From assembly GCA_900323505.1 (NCBI GenBank), contig OOIN01000032.1, positions 372,001 to 436,000 of the forward strand: 64,000 nucleotides of DNA. Reading direction: 5' to 3'. This DNA comes from Ustilago trichophora (Eukaryota > Basidiomycota > Ustilaginomycetes > Ustilaginales > Ustilaginaceae). The notes beneath the pieces are model-generated. The model had not been told where the DNA came from. It searched no databases and was given only the letters and a program-made list of their open reading frames with translations. Below, one piece after another: positions 36,651 through 48,118 of the stretch. Numbering within the stretch: the first letter of the stretch is position 1; each line of letters opens with the position of its first letter. Position numbers and translations under genes: made by a program.

Positions 36651-38459
36651 ATGATCAAGTCGGCCAGCGGAGCGGTCGCTGGACCTTCGCGCATTCGAGC
36701 GGCACAGGTGTCGACCAAGACGACCAGGACATTGCAAGCCACTTGCTCAGCTAAATTGATTCAAGCAGCATCCTTGTCGACTTCATGCCGTGCTCAGAAT
36801 CATAGAAGCTCCTTCGTTGTGGCCACTGCACCGGCACTATTCCAAGGCAAGGGCAAACAGAGAGCACTCGAACCCTCCGTATTCCCACCAACTGCATGCG
36901 ACTGTTTCACTCAGCAGAGACGGCATCAACAAACTTTTGTCCGCACCCTCTCACCTTCCGGTGGTCAAGCCCGAATCCAGCTCAAGTCTACCCGCAACGG
37001 CGTCTTTGGTCTCTCGACTTCCCGTGGCACGCGACCATATCAAGAAGACACAGCCTCGGTCTCATGTCTTCATGTCCCCGTCAACGAGCTCAGGCGGAAC
37101 TACTTGAAGCTTCACTCTCTCTCCTCCTCCGCTGCAGGTGCAGCTGCAGCCAACGCAGCGCTAGAATGGGATCCCGAAAAGGCAGGTGGTGAAGAGCTGG
37201 CGGGCCAGGTAGTCTGGTTCGGCTGCTTTGACGGGCATGGTGGTCAGCGCGTATCGAGCTTCTTGCGTGACCAGTTGCACAAGACGTTCGAGAGCGTAGA
37301 GGCAGACATGGTGACAGATACCGTCCAGTATACGAGGGAGCTAGGCGGCTATTTCCGTCGCTTTACCGGTGGTGTACTGGAGCGATGGGTGCGGAAGGAT
37401 AAGCTCAAGCCTGTACGAGCCGGCGGTGCTGCTGGGCGTCGGCCGCCTGCTGGGGCCGCTGCAGTCAACAAGGAGGGCGGAGAGAAGCAAGAGCAAAAAA
37501 TGGATCATGTCACACAGCCAGAGACGCTATCCAACATGCTGAGCCATCAAGGAAAGCAGGACAGCTCATCACAGTCGCCAAATTCGAGCAAGACAATCCT
37601 CCAACCCACCCGCCAAGAGGGTGGCATCAAGATCGGAGGCCAAGCCAACATCTTTGGCAACAAGTCCGTCGACACTCCCACGCCCGCGGGAAGTGCCGAC
37701 CTAGGCTGGGACAAACTCATTCAACGCATCCCTCCACCCGAAGGGATGGAGAAGGAGACAATGACCATGGCCGAGCGGCTCACTCTTGCATGGCTCGTTG
37801 CGGATCGTCAGATCCAGTCATCCCCCAAACTCGACGTTGGAGGCAGCACGGCATCGGTCGCTCTGCTTCATTCGCTCGATATGCCTTCCATCCCCTGGTA
37901 CTCGTCCGAGTTTGTCGGCGTACACGTCGCTCACGTCGGAGACACCCGTGTCCTCCTCTGTACCGCCAAAGACGGCAAAGCTGTACCCTTGACCACCTAC
38001 CATCACCCCGACGATCAATCCGAATCGGAGCGCCTACGCAAGATGGGAGCGGGAATGATCACCGACTCGTTTGGCGAGGCGCGCTGGATGGGTGCCCTAG
38101 CCAATACGCGAGCATTCGGCGACTCGCGGTTCAAGAAAGTCGGCATCACCGTCGAACCCGAGATCTTTTCGCAGGTGATCCGGGGCAGTGACTACGGATT
38201 CCTCATCGCCTTCAGTGACGGTGTAGGTGGGGTCATGTCGGATCAAGAGGTGGTCGATCTGTGTAGAAACGCAAAGCATCCCAGTCAGGCAGCGCAGAGC
38301 GTATTGACATTTGCTGAAGAATTGGGCGCACAGGACAACTGCACCGTCATGGTCATTCCACTCAAAGGGTGGGGTAAGGTCGGGGGTCAGGACTTGACAA
38401 AGGATCGACGAGAAATGAGGAGGTCGAAGGTGGACGTATATCGAGACAACCGTACTTGA
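36651..38459 (+). CDS. PTC6: Mitochondrial-type PP2C protein phosphatase (Ptc6-like)
   Basis: A metal-dependent Ser/Thr phosphatase, 602 residues. Residues 1-60 are rich in Ser, Thr, Ala and Arg with almost no acidic residues, consistent with mitochondrial import. The PP2C core begins near residue 120 (GLSTSRGTRPYQEDTAS). It has DGHGG with metal ligand D194, the GGSTASVALL strand, the VAHVGDTRVLL motif, an NTRAFGDSRFKK motif, FSDGVGG with D523, and QDNCTVMVIP with D562. These are the conserved PP2C positions. A low-complexity insert of about 85 residues (about 265-350) splits the domain. The RGTRPYQED start and presequence fit the yeast Ptc6/Aup1 subgroup better than cytosolic PP2Cs; that assignment is inference. 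It shares a divergent promoter region with Cbp3. Confidence 0.85.
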   Translation: MIKSASGAVAGPSRIRAAQVSTKTTRTLQATCSAKLIQAASLSTSCRAQNHRSSFVVATAPALFQGKGKQRALEPSVFPPTACDCFTQQRRHQQTFVRTLSPSGGQARIQLKSTRNGVFGLSTSRGTRPYQEDTASVSCLHVPVNELRRNYLKLHSLSSSAAGAAAANAALEWDPEKAGGEELAGQVVWFGCFDGHGGQRVSSFLRDQLHKTFESVEADMVTDTVQYTRELGGYFRRFTGGVLERWVRKDKLKPVRAGGAAGRRPPAGAAAVNKEGGEKQEQKMDHVTQPETLSNMLSHQGKQDSSSQSPNSSKTILQPTRQEGGIKIGGQANIFGNKSVDTPTPAGSADLGWDKLIQRIPPPEGMEKETMTMAERLTLAWLVADRQIQSSPKLDVGGSTASVALLHSLDMPSIPWYSSEFVGVHVAHVGDTRVLLCTAKDGKAVPLTTYHHPDDQSESERLRKMGAGMITDSFGEARWMGALANTRAFGDSRFKKVGITVEPEIFSQVIRGSDYGFLIAFSDGVGGVMSDQEVVDLCRNAKHPSQAAQSVLTFAEELGAQDNCTVMVIPLKGWGKVGGQDLTKDRREMRRSKVDVYRDNRT

Positions 38460-39724
38460 TTCTGCAGCACAGTAGTTCATCACATCGATCAGTCCCGCCG
38501 TCTGCTGTGTCCTGCGTGAGTCGCTTGAGAAGTGGAAGATGAAACCCCGATCTGATTCGCATCGGGCCGGGAAGCGTGATGGGCAGACGCGTTCTGAATT
38601 GCCAGTCAAGACACCGATTCGGGTAGCAGCGCGTAAATGGCCGCACTGCATCGAAAGTTATACCTGTCGAAACGATTCACTCTTGGCTACTATCTCCTGA
38701 TCATTCTTCATCACTATAGACGATGCCATGGACAAGGTCATCGAAGAGCGTTTCTGCCAGCAATGTCAGAGACTTTTCTAAGCGGCCAAGGGTTTGTGCG
38801 AGGCTGGAAGATCACTCTCTCACATCCTGAACGCGACTTTGTAAAAAAAAAAAAAAAAAAAAAAAGGAAAAAGTGGAGAAATATCCATGCAGGCTGCTGA
38901 AATTCAAAAGAGTTCTCTGTGGTTGAGAGAGAAGAGCTCACCGCGCTCCTCGTACTGTACACAGAGGTTGCAACGCGCGTTTCTTCGTGAAACGTCAATT
39001 AATGAAAAGCATTTTTGCTCGTGCTCTCGGCCCTTTCTTTTTCCTTGTTCAAAGTCGTCCTGTTGGGTGCTGCTCATGCTGAAGGAGAGTGGCAAGGTTG
39101 GAGATGTGATGTTACGTTCTGTCAGATGTGGAATGGTATGTCAGTGAAATGACTGGAAACAAGGCGTCGCGACGAAGATGTCTGACGAGGAGGAAGCGAG
39201 TGCTGCAGCTCGGCGCTGCGTAGAAGCGGCAATCTGAATTTTTTGTGTCGGGATGTCTGTGTGTGTTTGTGTGTGTGAGAGAGAGAGAGACCTCCTCGCC
39301 TAGTCGCTGCGAACCCGACCTTCCTCCTGGTCACGGCGCAGCCGGTGGGCTCGCTTCCTCTCTCCTCATCACGGGTCGACACGCCGAAATCACTCAACCA
39401 CGTTACTCCTCCTTTCTCCACCATCACCCTTCCTCTCCTTATTCTACACTCTCTGGCTACCTTCTCTCCTTCAACTGCCCCTACTCACCCGTCTTTTCTG
39501 CCTTCCATCATCGACTTTGTTGGCTCCTCGTACATTCAATTGACATCTCACACGGCCGCTTCCGCATACCAGCTCAAACGTGTTAGAGGGTCAAACATCG
39601 ATCTAACTTGAATGCCGCAAACGCTCTAGTCAAGTCCTCGTGCAGCAGCCCTCCCCTGCATTAAACCTTCAAACCTTGGAATTTCGCTGCGCTTCCTCGT
39701 CGCTGCTGCCCCGGTCCCTTAATC
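38460..39724. other. Intergenic region upstream of Itc1
   Basis: It contains the PP2C 3' region, an A23 run (38843-38865), a TACTGTAC motif near 38955, a GT/GA microsatellite near 39260-39290 and a C/T-rich leader from about 39290 to 39720. No gene is supported. Confidence 0.6.
38843..38865. repeat. A23 homopolymer
   Basis: Twenty-three consecutive A followed by AG-rich sequence, in intergenic DNA. Confidence 0.95.
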
Positions 39725-41838
39725 ATGCCTCTCGTCAAACGTAAAGTGGTCGAGCTCGCCCCGCCCCCCGCTGCGTCGGGCCCCGAAGACCCGGATGTCT
39801 TCTATCTCGCAGCTACAGGCGAAGTCTTCCCCGACTTTGAGACCTACTCGAACCGCCTCACCTTTTACAACCAAAAGATCTTCCAATGCGAGCTCACCGG
39901 CCGAATCAACCTGACTTACTTTGAAGCGCTCAAAAGCGAGCGTAAAGAGGCCATCGCACTGCACAAGATCTTTCCAGAACAGCTCAAGGCTCCCGTGCTG
40001 CGATCTGTCCAGTTTCAGATCACGGGCCGTATCGATCAGCTCGTAGACCAGGTGTATGACCGTTTCAAGGACCGTTTCTTCCCTGGAGAGACAGTCTACT
40101 TTGATCTCGATGGCGAAAAGTACTACGCTCGCATGACCAAGGTCGATCCGCCTTCCTCGGCAGCAACTGCTACCAGCAAGGACGATGCCGAGCCACAGGT
40201 CCAGCAGGAGCCTAATGGGCATGCCGAATCTTCGCGCTCCTCTCCGCGCGCCTCCCCCGCACCGACCGAGATCCATACCATCGGCACCAACCTCGCCCTC
40301 GAGCTGGAAGAAGCAAACAAACAGGACGACCCCTCCAAATACGTCTACACAGTCGACCTCCTCGATGACGAAGACGAGGCTACCGGTGGCACCTACATCA
40401 CCTCCTCGGAGAAGCTGAGTAGAGATCGACTCGCGTTCTCCAAGACCATCTTACGCAAATACTTGCGCGACTGCATCATCCGCGCAGCCAACATCGGTGC
40501 CGAGTGGAGAGTAAAGCAGTGGCTCGCCGTCAAGTACGGTATCCCTCTCGAGCCTACTGACGAGATCAGCCAGAAGAATGAGGCGCTCAAGGATGCCAAG
40601 CTGTCCAAGCGCAAAAAGTACCTGCTCACCGATGGCGAGGATTCTTCCGCGTCGACCAGCAAGAAGATCAAAGGCGAGGGTAAGAAGCTCAGCGCTGCTG
40701 CACAGAAGAAGGCCGATGAGGCCGAGAAAGCAGCTATCGAAAAGGCGAAAGAGGAAGAGAGGTTGCGTAAAAAGAATCTCAAGTATCCGATTGAAGATCT
40801 TGAGTTGGATCCAATCACGAAACGCGAGCTCATGTTCAAGATTCAGGGTGAGCTTGATCGACGCAAAGAGCGTCCGATCCCTGGTCGTGGCGAGCATCAT
40901 CTTCCTGTGCCAGGGGACTTGTTTCCCACCTTCCTCGCAACATACCACTTCCTCACCTCGACTGGTAAGACGCTCCTGCTTTCGCCTTTTACGATGGACG
41001 ACTACGAGCACGCTCTGCGACACCAACACTCAGACCCATCGTGTACGCTGATCAACGAGATTCATCGCACACTCATCAACCTCATCGTTCGCGATGGTGG
41101 TTCTAGCCTGGTCGCCAACACGCCTGCCATCGCAGCAAGTCTCGACGTGACGGCTTCTGCACCTGACAGTGTCGACGGCGACGAAAACGACGATGACAAC
41201 AACGACAACGCAGCCAGCGAGGCCGCATCCGATGTCGACGAGCTTGAAGCATCCCCCAACGGCACTCATACCAACGGCAACGGCCACAGCAACAATAATG
41301 CCCAAGCAGAAGCCATCACCTCTCTCCTCGAAGCCGCTCGCGAGCTCTCCTCGGGATGGGAAAAACTCATCATCCGTCCCGACAACCGTCGTGAACGCTG
41401 GGAAAATAGCCTGATCGGACTCATTGCCTCCCGTGGAACTCCGGACCTATTCCCACGCATGATTGGCGTTCTTTCCCATCTGACCGCCGTGGAACACGCC
41501 GATGGCTACATTGATGGCAAGTTCGAAGCCGAGCTCTACGATACGCCCACACAACGCTATCCTCTGTTGACGTTGGCGGACAAGTTGCAGATCATCGACT
41601 TCCTCTGCTCGCAAGCGGTCGAGACCAAGTCGATCAAAGCGTTTTACGAGGAATGTGAGGCTCAAGTAACCGAGCTGAGGAAGGAAAAGATTGAGATTAG
41701 CCGTGAGAAAAAGGAGCTGGCTAAAGCGCGCGAAGAGTTTGAAGGTAAAAAGAAGGACGACAAGGATGGGGAGGAGGGTGAAGGTGAGGGTGAAGGAGAA
41801 GAAGGCGAAGAGGAAGGCGATGAAGAAGACAAGGATAA

Positions 41839-41871
<33 letters not shown>

Positions 41872-42757
41872 AGAAGAAGAAGAAGACGAACTAGCCTCCG
41901 ATTCAGACACCCGTTCGGCACGCGAAGATTCCTCCTTGTCCGACAGTAACCGACGCGGAATCTCAAGGCAAGAGATTCTTCGACAAAAAGCGATCGAAAA
42001 ACGAGCGTACGAAGCCCAACTTCGAATCGAACAAGCCAAAGCTCGTGAGCTACATAAAGCCAAACTTGCCGAGAACAAGATGCTAACTGCTCAACGAAAG
42101 AAACTTGATGATGAAGAGATGAAACTTGTACGACGCGATGAGGCTATTGAACGAGAATTTCGACGATTGTTATTTGCCGCACGGGTGTTGCCTTTGGGAA
42201 AGGATCGGTTTGGGGATCGATATTATTGGTTTGATGGGATTGGGTCTAGTTCGTTAGTTACTGGAGGAGGAGACAAGTTTACGTATCAGACGGGGAGATT
42301 ATTTGTTCAAGGGGCTTCAATGGATGATATTGCTCAATTGATTCCCGAACCACCTCTTATTCCTATCAAAGTGTCTCCCTATGCTCACTTGTTTCATCAA
42401 CCTATCACTTGGAGCTATATTTCTTCACGCAAACAAGCTGAATTAGGAGGAGAAGCTGGGATGCTGGAACCTGGAGAATGGGCGGTTTATTCGGAACCTG
42501 AAAGGGTTCAAGAGCTTCTTGCATGGTTACGTATAAAGGGACAACGAGAGAATCATCTCAAGCAACAACTTGTAAAGTTTCGTTACTATCTTGAAATCGG
42601 GATGAAGAAGAGGAATTTAGATTTGACGGCGCATATTAGGGAAAATTTTGATTCGGTTCGTAGGTCGGCTAGAGGATCGAAGGGTGATAATGGGTTGGGA
42701 CAAGGTGGAAGATTGGGGTATATGATGTGGAAAAATTTGCTTGATAAAGCCAAGTGA
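39725..42757 (+). CDS. ITC1: Itc1-like subunit of an ISWI chromatin-remodelling complex (WAC/DDT/WSD)
   Basis: A nuclear protein of 1010 residues related to yeast Itc1 and metazoan Acf1. An N-terminal WAC domain (about 1-140) includes MPLVKRK, FYLAATGEVFPDFETYSNR and LTYFEALKSERKEA. A basic/acidic coiled region follows. The DDT domain starts near residue 394 (GDLFPTFLATYHFLTSTGK) and continues through INLIVRDGG. The WHIM-type segment is WEKLIIRPDNRRERWENSL near 540-565. An acidic run, mostly Glu, covers about 677-723. The C-terminal WSD-type block has LPLGKDRFGDRYYWFDGIG near 820-840. In yeast this subunit pairs with the Isw2 ATPase to place nucleosomes. Codon choice becomes markedly more AT-rich from about 42000 to the stop. 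It converges on the DUF2985 gene. Confidence 0.9.
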
Positions 42758-43234
42758 AGCGGTTGAAGAACTTTGCTCTTCCTACATTTACAATACACAA
42801 TGTTCAATGTGAACAACTTGTAAAAACCAAAACCATGTCGCATGTCGGTGTGGTTGTTAGAACCATCCAGTGGTGTTGTAAACCATCTGGACCAGCTTGT
42901 TTCTGAGCCTGAGTCGACTCAAGAGCGCACGCTTCACTGCAAACCTTTTTTTACCATATAATTTGTATCCTATCCACACCTAATCGGCTGACCCGGCCAC
43001 AGAAATCATCTGGAATGACATCGGTAAGACGGCTTCAGTATAATTATCTGCTTCTTATATAGCAACCACGACCATCCAAGAGCCTCTTCGTTATCACGGC
43101 TAAAAGTGTGCCAGGCCAACCGTCGCAGTCACGTTCACAGCCATGCAACAATCACAACCACAAACACGATCACATTCAACCTCAAAGAGAAAAACTTGTA
43201 AGAAAGAAGCAAAGACGTTTCTTCGATTGTCCGA
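42758..43234. other. Convergent 3' intergenic region
   Basis: 477 bp between the stop codons of Itc1 and the DUF2985 gene, presumably both 3' UTRs. No repeat or gene stands out. Confidence 0.6.
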
Positions 43235-46219
43235 TCAATGTTCCTGAATGCACTCGAGCGCCGGAGTTTGTGATGGTGCCGACGCGCCTTGCTTTACCAC
43301 ATTCGCACCGTCCCCATCTCTTGTTGCTGCTACCGCTGATGATTCGTGTGTAGCAGCACTACTGCGAAAATCTCTACCCCTCACCTTGTCCACATCTCCA
43401 CCGCCACCACCGTGCAATCGTTCGCCCTGCTCTTCCCAATCCTTTTTCGCAGCACGTTCAGCTTCCAGCTGTCGACGCTGTTTCTTCTTCATCTTTCTCA
43501 GCGCCTCTTCCTCGAGTGCGATCCGAAGCAATCGTTCCACTTCTTCCTTTTTCTTGGTCCTGTTTCCACCCAACCAGATCAAGATTCCAGCAACAGCGTT
43601 ACAGCTTAGCGAAAACGTGATAATGGTGGCGGTGACTGATGTAGGTCTATTCTTGTAGTAGATTCCCCAAGTCGTACCTCCGAGAGAGGCTTGGAGACAC
43701 GAATGGCAATCAAGAAGGATGACAATGGCCATCATGAGCGATAGTTCAAAGGGACGATGGGTGACGGTTTCGCGATAACGGTAGAAAGTGTGCGATTCGT
43801 GGAATTTTCGCTGTTGGTATTCAAGATTAGCCTGCTGCTTGGGACTGAGGACGACAACGTCTTCTGCATCGCGGGGAAGTTCGGAGGCGATGGATGGATT
43901 GCGTTTGAGTTGGCCCAGGGGAATGATACCGTCCTTGTTCGGGTAGGTTTTGTGCGCGGCTTTGCTAGGTGGTGGTGAGGGAGAGCCATGTGCAGGGACT
44001 TCCTCGGATTTTTGCTGGAGTTCCACTTCTCTGTCGCTGCCCGCCTTTGTATTGTCTTGGCTGTCCTTCTTTCGATGGAAGAAACTATGCTTGTGTTTAC
44101 GCTTCTCTTTAAGCTCTTCCACTTCGCATGCGCTCTGCCTGGATTGAACGGCATCGAGCACTTCCCAGGACGAGTTGGAGCTGTGAGCAGTCGTAGCAGC
44201 GACGTGTCCTTGGTGGCCATTACCCGTGTTATGACTGTCTCCTGACGTGACTGCCCCTTGAGCATCAGCATCGTTCTCGCCATCCGCGGCTGCACCGGGG
44301 CTTTTCCTGAGCCCAGTCTTGATCATCATCGTGTTGGTCATCTGCGACATATTCAGACGAGGCGCAGCACGTGGCAGCTCATTCTTATCTTTGAGCTCTG
44401 GCAGATGCATCTGCCTTCGTCGCTTGTACGTCAAGAAGTGGTAGTGCGCGATCTGCACCATCCTGTAAGTATCCACAGCTCGGAAGGGAGCAAAGCCAAG
44501 ACCGACTGCGGCAAAAAGCGCACATAGAATCTGATCACAAATCTCGATCCAGTATCTCTGTCTAGCTGGATTGTTGACGTTGATCCACCTGAGCAGGAAG
44601 AGGCAAATTGCTGTACCCCAGAATGTAATTAGGAAGGCATAAGTCGTAATGATGAATCCATGTGGCGTTTTGACGTATCTCCAAAAGCCTCTTGCGGCTC
44701 GCTTGAACTTGGCTTTCTTTGTGAGGAGCAGGTGGACATGCTCGTCGAGTTCGTTGCGCTCTTCCTCGTCCATCTCTGCCCACTCCTTGATGTGTTTGCG
44801 ACGCTCTTCTTCGGTAGTGGGCGGCACCTGCTTCTTCTTGCGACCGGGTACGAGCGAAGCGACGCGACGAATGCTGCTGAAGCCAGTGCGCCTGATACTG
44901 TCGCCGTCGGCGCCTTGATCGTCGGTGCCTTGTCTTGAGCCCGTCCGGAGACCCATCTCGATATCGTCGGCGCTCGCCTCGTGCAATGGCGTGCTGCTCG
45001 GAGTAGAAGGAGCTCTTCGAGCGGCTGCAGTTGGCAAACTGATGGTGGGTCTGCGATTGTATAGATAAGGGATGGGAGGAAAGAAGATGGAGTTACCAAC
45101 GTTTTGGAGTGCTGTCACGGTGGCGACCTCTGGATCGACAACATCGAGATAGTCGACCACTTCATCCTCGTGCATATCGCTGCTGCCGGACGAGTAGAGA
45201 TTCTCGTCAGAGTCATGGTCCTGTCCGCGCTGGGAGCGCATCAATGCGGCTTGTTGCTCTGGGTCGTTGGTTGAAATATCCCTGTCAGATCGACGTCGTA
45301 ACAAAGTATCGTACAGTCTGCGAGACGTCGCCATTAGGCCGTCTTCTGCAACAGTATTGCGACGTGGACGAGTAGGTCTCTGGTCGTCATTCGCAAAGTC
45401 AGCTTCACCTGCTTGCACTGGACGAGGTGTGTTGACTTGGCTGGCGCGACCCTCCTCCTGCACATCTGATAGGTTGCGATTGTTGGGAGGCTGTAGTGGT
45501 GCGCCTAGGCTTCCTCTACGTGCTGTGCTATCGTCAGAGGTAGTCTCGCCGGCGGGATCTGAGGTCGATGATTGTGATGAAGTGGTAGACACTGAGTTGC
45601 GTTGTTCCTTGCGCTTTTGTCGACGCTCCTCCTTATGAAGGCGGTGGTGACGCATGGCGAGACCTTCAACAGCACCTGGTCTGCGACTCGTTGTTCTCGA
45701 AGATACTGGTGGATGCAGCGACTCGTCACTCAAGCGGATAGGAGGATAGTCACCTGGTGGATTGCGAATGTTCTTGCCGCGACGCTCGCGCTGCTCTCGC
45801 TGTTCTTGGTCATGTATGGCACGTCTTGCTGCTTGCATCTCAAGACGCAGAGTCTCGTCATCGTCTTGTTCTTGTTGAGTAGCGCGAGCTTCTCTATCTG
45901 TGCTTTTGGAGCCTTGCCGATGCACCTCGCTGCTTGGAGTGAAGCGATCTCTGCGATCTGTGCCTTTGTCAGCTGCAGTAGTTGACGTGGAGCCTCTGCG
46001 CCAACCGCGGAGCGTAAAGTAGTCGGTGTTGGATGATGGACCTCCTTGTGTGGGCGTTTGATTGTAGGGACTGTCCGCCGAAACAACCTGTGGTTGTGTG
46101 TCGGCGTCAACAGCACGGGTAGCGTAGGTGTCGGCCGAGGAGTAGAAGCTATTTCTAGACTGCTCCGTCTCGGTTCTTCGGACACGGATGGAAGAGGGAA
46201 TGCGATGAATTGGTCTCAT
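43235..46219 (-). CDS. DUF2985-family multi-pass membrane protein
   Basis: A 994-residue fungal membrane protein of unknown function, assigned to the DUF2985 family. The first 480 residues are hydrophilic, Arg/Ser/Asp/Gln-rich and probably disordered cytoplasmic sequence. The family core begins with RAARGFWRYVKTPHGF, followed by two membrane helices at about 517-540 (FIITTYAFLITFWGTAICLFLL) and 553-573 (ILCALFAAVGLGFAPF) and the conserved VDTYRMVQIAHYHFLTYKRR. A hydrophilic loop of about 240 residues leads to two more helices near 822-845 (SLMMAIVILLDCHSCLQASL) and 860-885 (ATIITFSLSCNAVAGILIW). The C-terminus is a charged coiled region, then low complexity. No enzymatic motif is visible. The start at 46219 is the only reasonable in-frame ATG. 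Confidence 0.82.
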   Translation of the reverse strand: MRPIHRIPSSIRVRRTETEQSRNSFYSSADTYATRAVDADTQPQVVSADSPYNQTPTQGGPSSNTDYFTLRGWRRGSTSTTAADKGTDRRDRFTPSSEVHRQGSKSTDREARATQQEQDDDETLRLEMQAARRAIHDQEQREQRERRGKNIRNPPGDYPPIRLSDESLHPPVSSRTTSRRPGAVEGLAMRHHRLHKEERRQKRKEQRNSVSTTSSQSSTSDPAGETTSDDSTARRGSLGAPLQPPNNRNLSDVQEEGRASQVNTPRPVQAGEADFANDDQRPTRPRRNTVAEDGLMATSRRLYDTLLRRRSDRDISTNDPEQQAALMRSQRGQDHDSDENLYSSGSSDMHEDEVVDYLDVVDPEVATVTALQNVGNSIFFPPIPYLYNRRPTISLPTAAARRAPSTPSSTPLHEASADDIEMGLRTGSRQGTDDQGADGDSIRRTGFSSIRRVASLVPGRKKKQVPPTTEEERRKHIKEWAEMDEEERNELDEHVHLLLTKKAKFKRAARGFWRYVKTPHGFIITTYAFLITFWGTAICLFLLRWINVNNPARQRYWIEICDQILCALFAAVGLGFAPFRAVDTYRMVQIAHYHFLTYKRRRQMHLPELKDKNELPRAAPRLNMSQMTNTMMIKTGLRKSPGAAADGENDADAQGAVTSGDSHNTGNGHQGHVAATTAHSSNSSWEVLDAVQSRQSACEVEELKEKRKHKHSFFHRKKDSQDNTKAGSDREVELQQKSEEVPAHGSPSPPPSKAAHKTYPNKDGIIPLGQLKRNPSIASELPRDAEDVVVLSPKQQANLEYQQRKFHESHTFYRYRETVTHRPFELSLMMAIVILLDCHSCLQASLGGTTWGIYYKNRPTSVTATIITFSLSCNAVAGILIWLGGNRTKKKEEVERLLRIALEEEALRKMKKKQRRQLEAERAAKKDWEEQGERLHGGGGGDVDKVRGRDFRSSAATHESSAVAATRDGDGANVVKQGASAPSQTPALECIQEH

Positions 46220-46738
46220 TTTGTCGTCTTTGCCTGCAATGCTGCAGCGCGCGCAGCTTTGAGAATTGACTTGTCTGAAAAGAGATATTGAAACCTTGTC
46301 GGGCGCTCCGATATGGTGAGTCAGGCGGCGGTCGGTGGTTATCCGATGATCAGCTGAATGAGGGTGTCGATCGATATGCTACGTTGTTGGTGGTTGGCAG
46401 TCAAATGGTAGTAAACAGGCAGCAGTGCGTCCAGAAGACAGCTTAGTTGAATATGTTGGAAGAACCTGGAGCGAATGCCATCAGGGTGGCCTGATCAGAG
46501 CACTGCTCAACGCAGGCGTGTGTGAAGCTGTGATGTTGGGGTCGGATAGAGATTAGAAAGATAGCATGGATGTCGAGTTCAGGAGATGGAGATATGGACG
46601 ACGAGCAGCAAGCGTGGAGGCAATAGACGCAACCGTAACAAAGGGACCCCTTGCGCCATCACAGTCCGCCAACTAGTTGAACCAGAGTCACACAGACAGA
46701 GAACTCGGTGTTAGTGGCGGAGTATGCAGCAGAGCGGT

Positions 46739-46743
<5 letters not shown>

Positions 46744-46799
<56 letters not shown>
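46744..46799. repeat. (CT)28 microsatellite
   Basis: Fifty-six bases of uninterrupted CT, about 525 bp upstream of the DUF2985 start. Confidence 0.97.
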
Positions 46800-46803
<4 letters not shown>

Positions 46804-47382
46804 TCTCTCGCACACACACTTGTCACGTTGGTCAATTTAGTCTCTTGAGATTCTTTATCTGCAAACGGCTAAAACGCTGCTGAAGCAGAAGGACCCTTTT
46901 GAACGCTTCTGCTGCTTGTCTTGAGCGCTAAAGTCATGTTGAACTTGGTTTTTCAGGCTTCAAACACAGCAATACTGTAGTGCATTGCTGTACACTTGGT
47001 CGGTGGTTGGATCCGACAAGACGAGCCAAATCCACGGACTCGCCTGTGACAAGAGTCTTTGTCTTGAAATTTACGCTTCTATACAGTAAACACTCACCTT
47101 GTGCCCATCATCCTCTCGGAATCGGCTGTCCGGGTAGAATGGCCTTGAAAGCTTGGCAACCTTTTTTTTTTTTATGTATTTTTAATTTTGACTTCCATTC
47201 TTACTTAGGGTTTCCGTTGCCAACCCGTCATCATAATCATCGCCCGTTTCTTTGCCGCTTTTTCCAATCATGGTTGAAATTGTCCCACTTGATCTTTCAG
47301 CATGTCACATGAACAAACAATGAAAGAAAGGAAGAGAGGCGAGGTTGGATGTGATCATCGCGAGCCTGTCCAACTTGCATCA

Positions 47383-47410
47383 GTACAGTACACGCTCTAC
47401 TGTACAGTAC
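47383..47410. promoter_or_regulatory. GTACAGTA ... TACTGTAC inverted-repeat cluster
   Basis: GTACAGTA at 47383-47390 and its inverse TACTGTAC at 47398-47405 are separated by seven bases, followed by an overlapping GTACAGTAC to 47410. It lies between the DUF2985 promoter and the 3' end of the complex I gene. It could be a hairpin or binding site; function is unknown. Confidence 0.35.
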
Positions 47411-48118
47411 TTGTGTTGGCACCTCGGCTGTTCCACGTCGTTTTATTTTATTTTTTTGGACGCTGTGTTTGTGTTTGAATTGTCGGATTTGATTCAATTT
47501 TCTTGGGCTTCGATTCGCACTGTGAGAGTGTTGTTTGGCTTCTGCAGTGCCGATATGCAACCAACTCTGTCATCGAGCATGGAAATTAGCGTAGAAGCGC
47601 TGGAGTCCTTTAGATGCCGGTTTTTGTTTCTTTTTCTTCCTTCCTCAACCCGCAGCATACTACTGTACACACACACAGCAAACACACCACCACCCAGAAA
47701 CAGCGGCTTGGCGTGCGACATTCCCCTGGCCGAGAAAAGGCGACGCTATTCCTGGCAGGCAAAAGAAATCAAACATTGCACCGGTCGCGAGCCTTGCATC
47801 CAAACCAAATCGATCTTGTCTCGAGTCGTCTATCTTTTCACAATAGATTCCAGTCAGCGGTCCCAGCTCAAGATTGAGGCCTAATCTTGAATTGTCTCCC
47901 ACTTTCAATATCAAACAAGAATGCTTCGACAACCTGGCACACCCACCGCAGCACATGAGATACAAACGAATCAATTGAAATTCATCCACTTCTTCTAGTA
48001 CAGATGCCATGCACCGAATCTAGTCGAACAGCTAGAGAGAGATCCGACGTGGCACCCAAAGTGAACAAGACAGGTGTATACAGAGAAATCAGATTTTTGC
48101 GTCAATGCTTCCAAGTGC

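Larger units (their letters stand above)
46220..48118. other. 1.9-kb intergenic region with CT repeat and TACTGTA cluster
   Basis: This carries the DUF2985 promoter and the complex I subunit 3' region. It holds a (CT)28 microsatellite (46744-46799) and an inverted-repeat cluster at 47383-47410. Frames here (for example 47345-47884 on +) have mixed hydrophobic composition without motifs and are not called. Confidence 0.6.
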
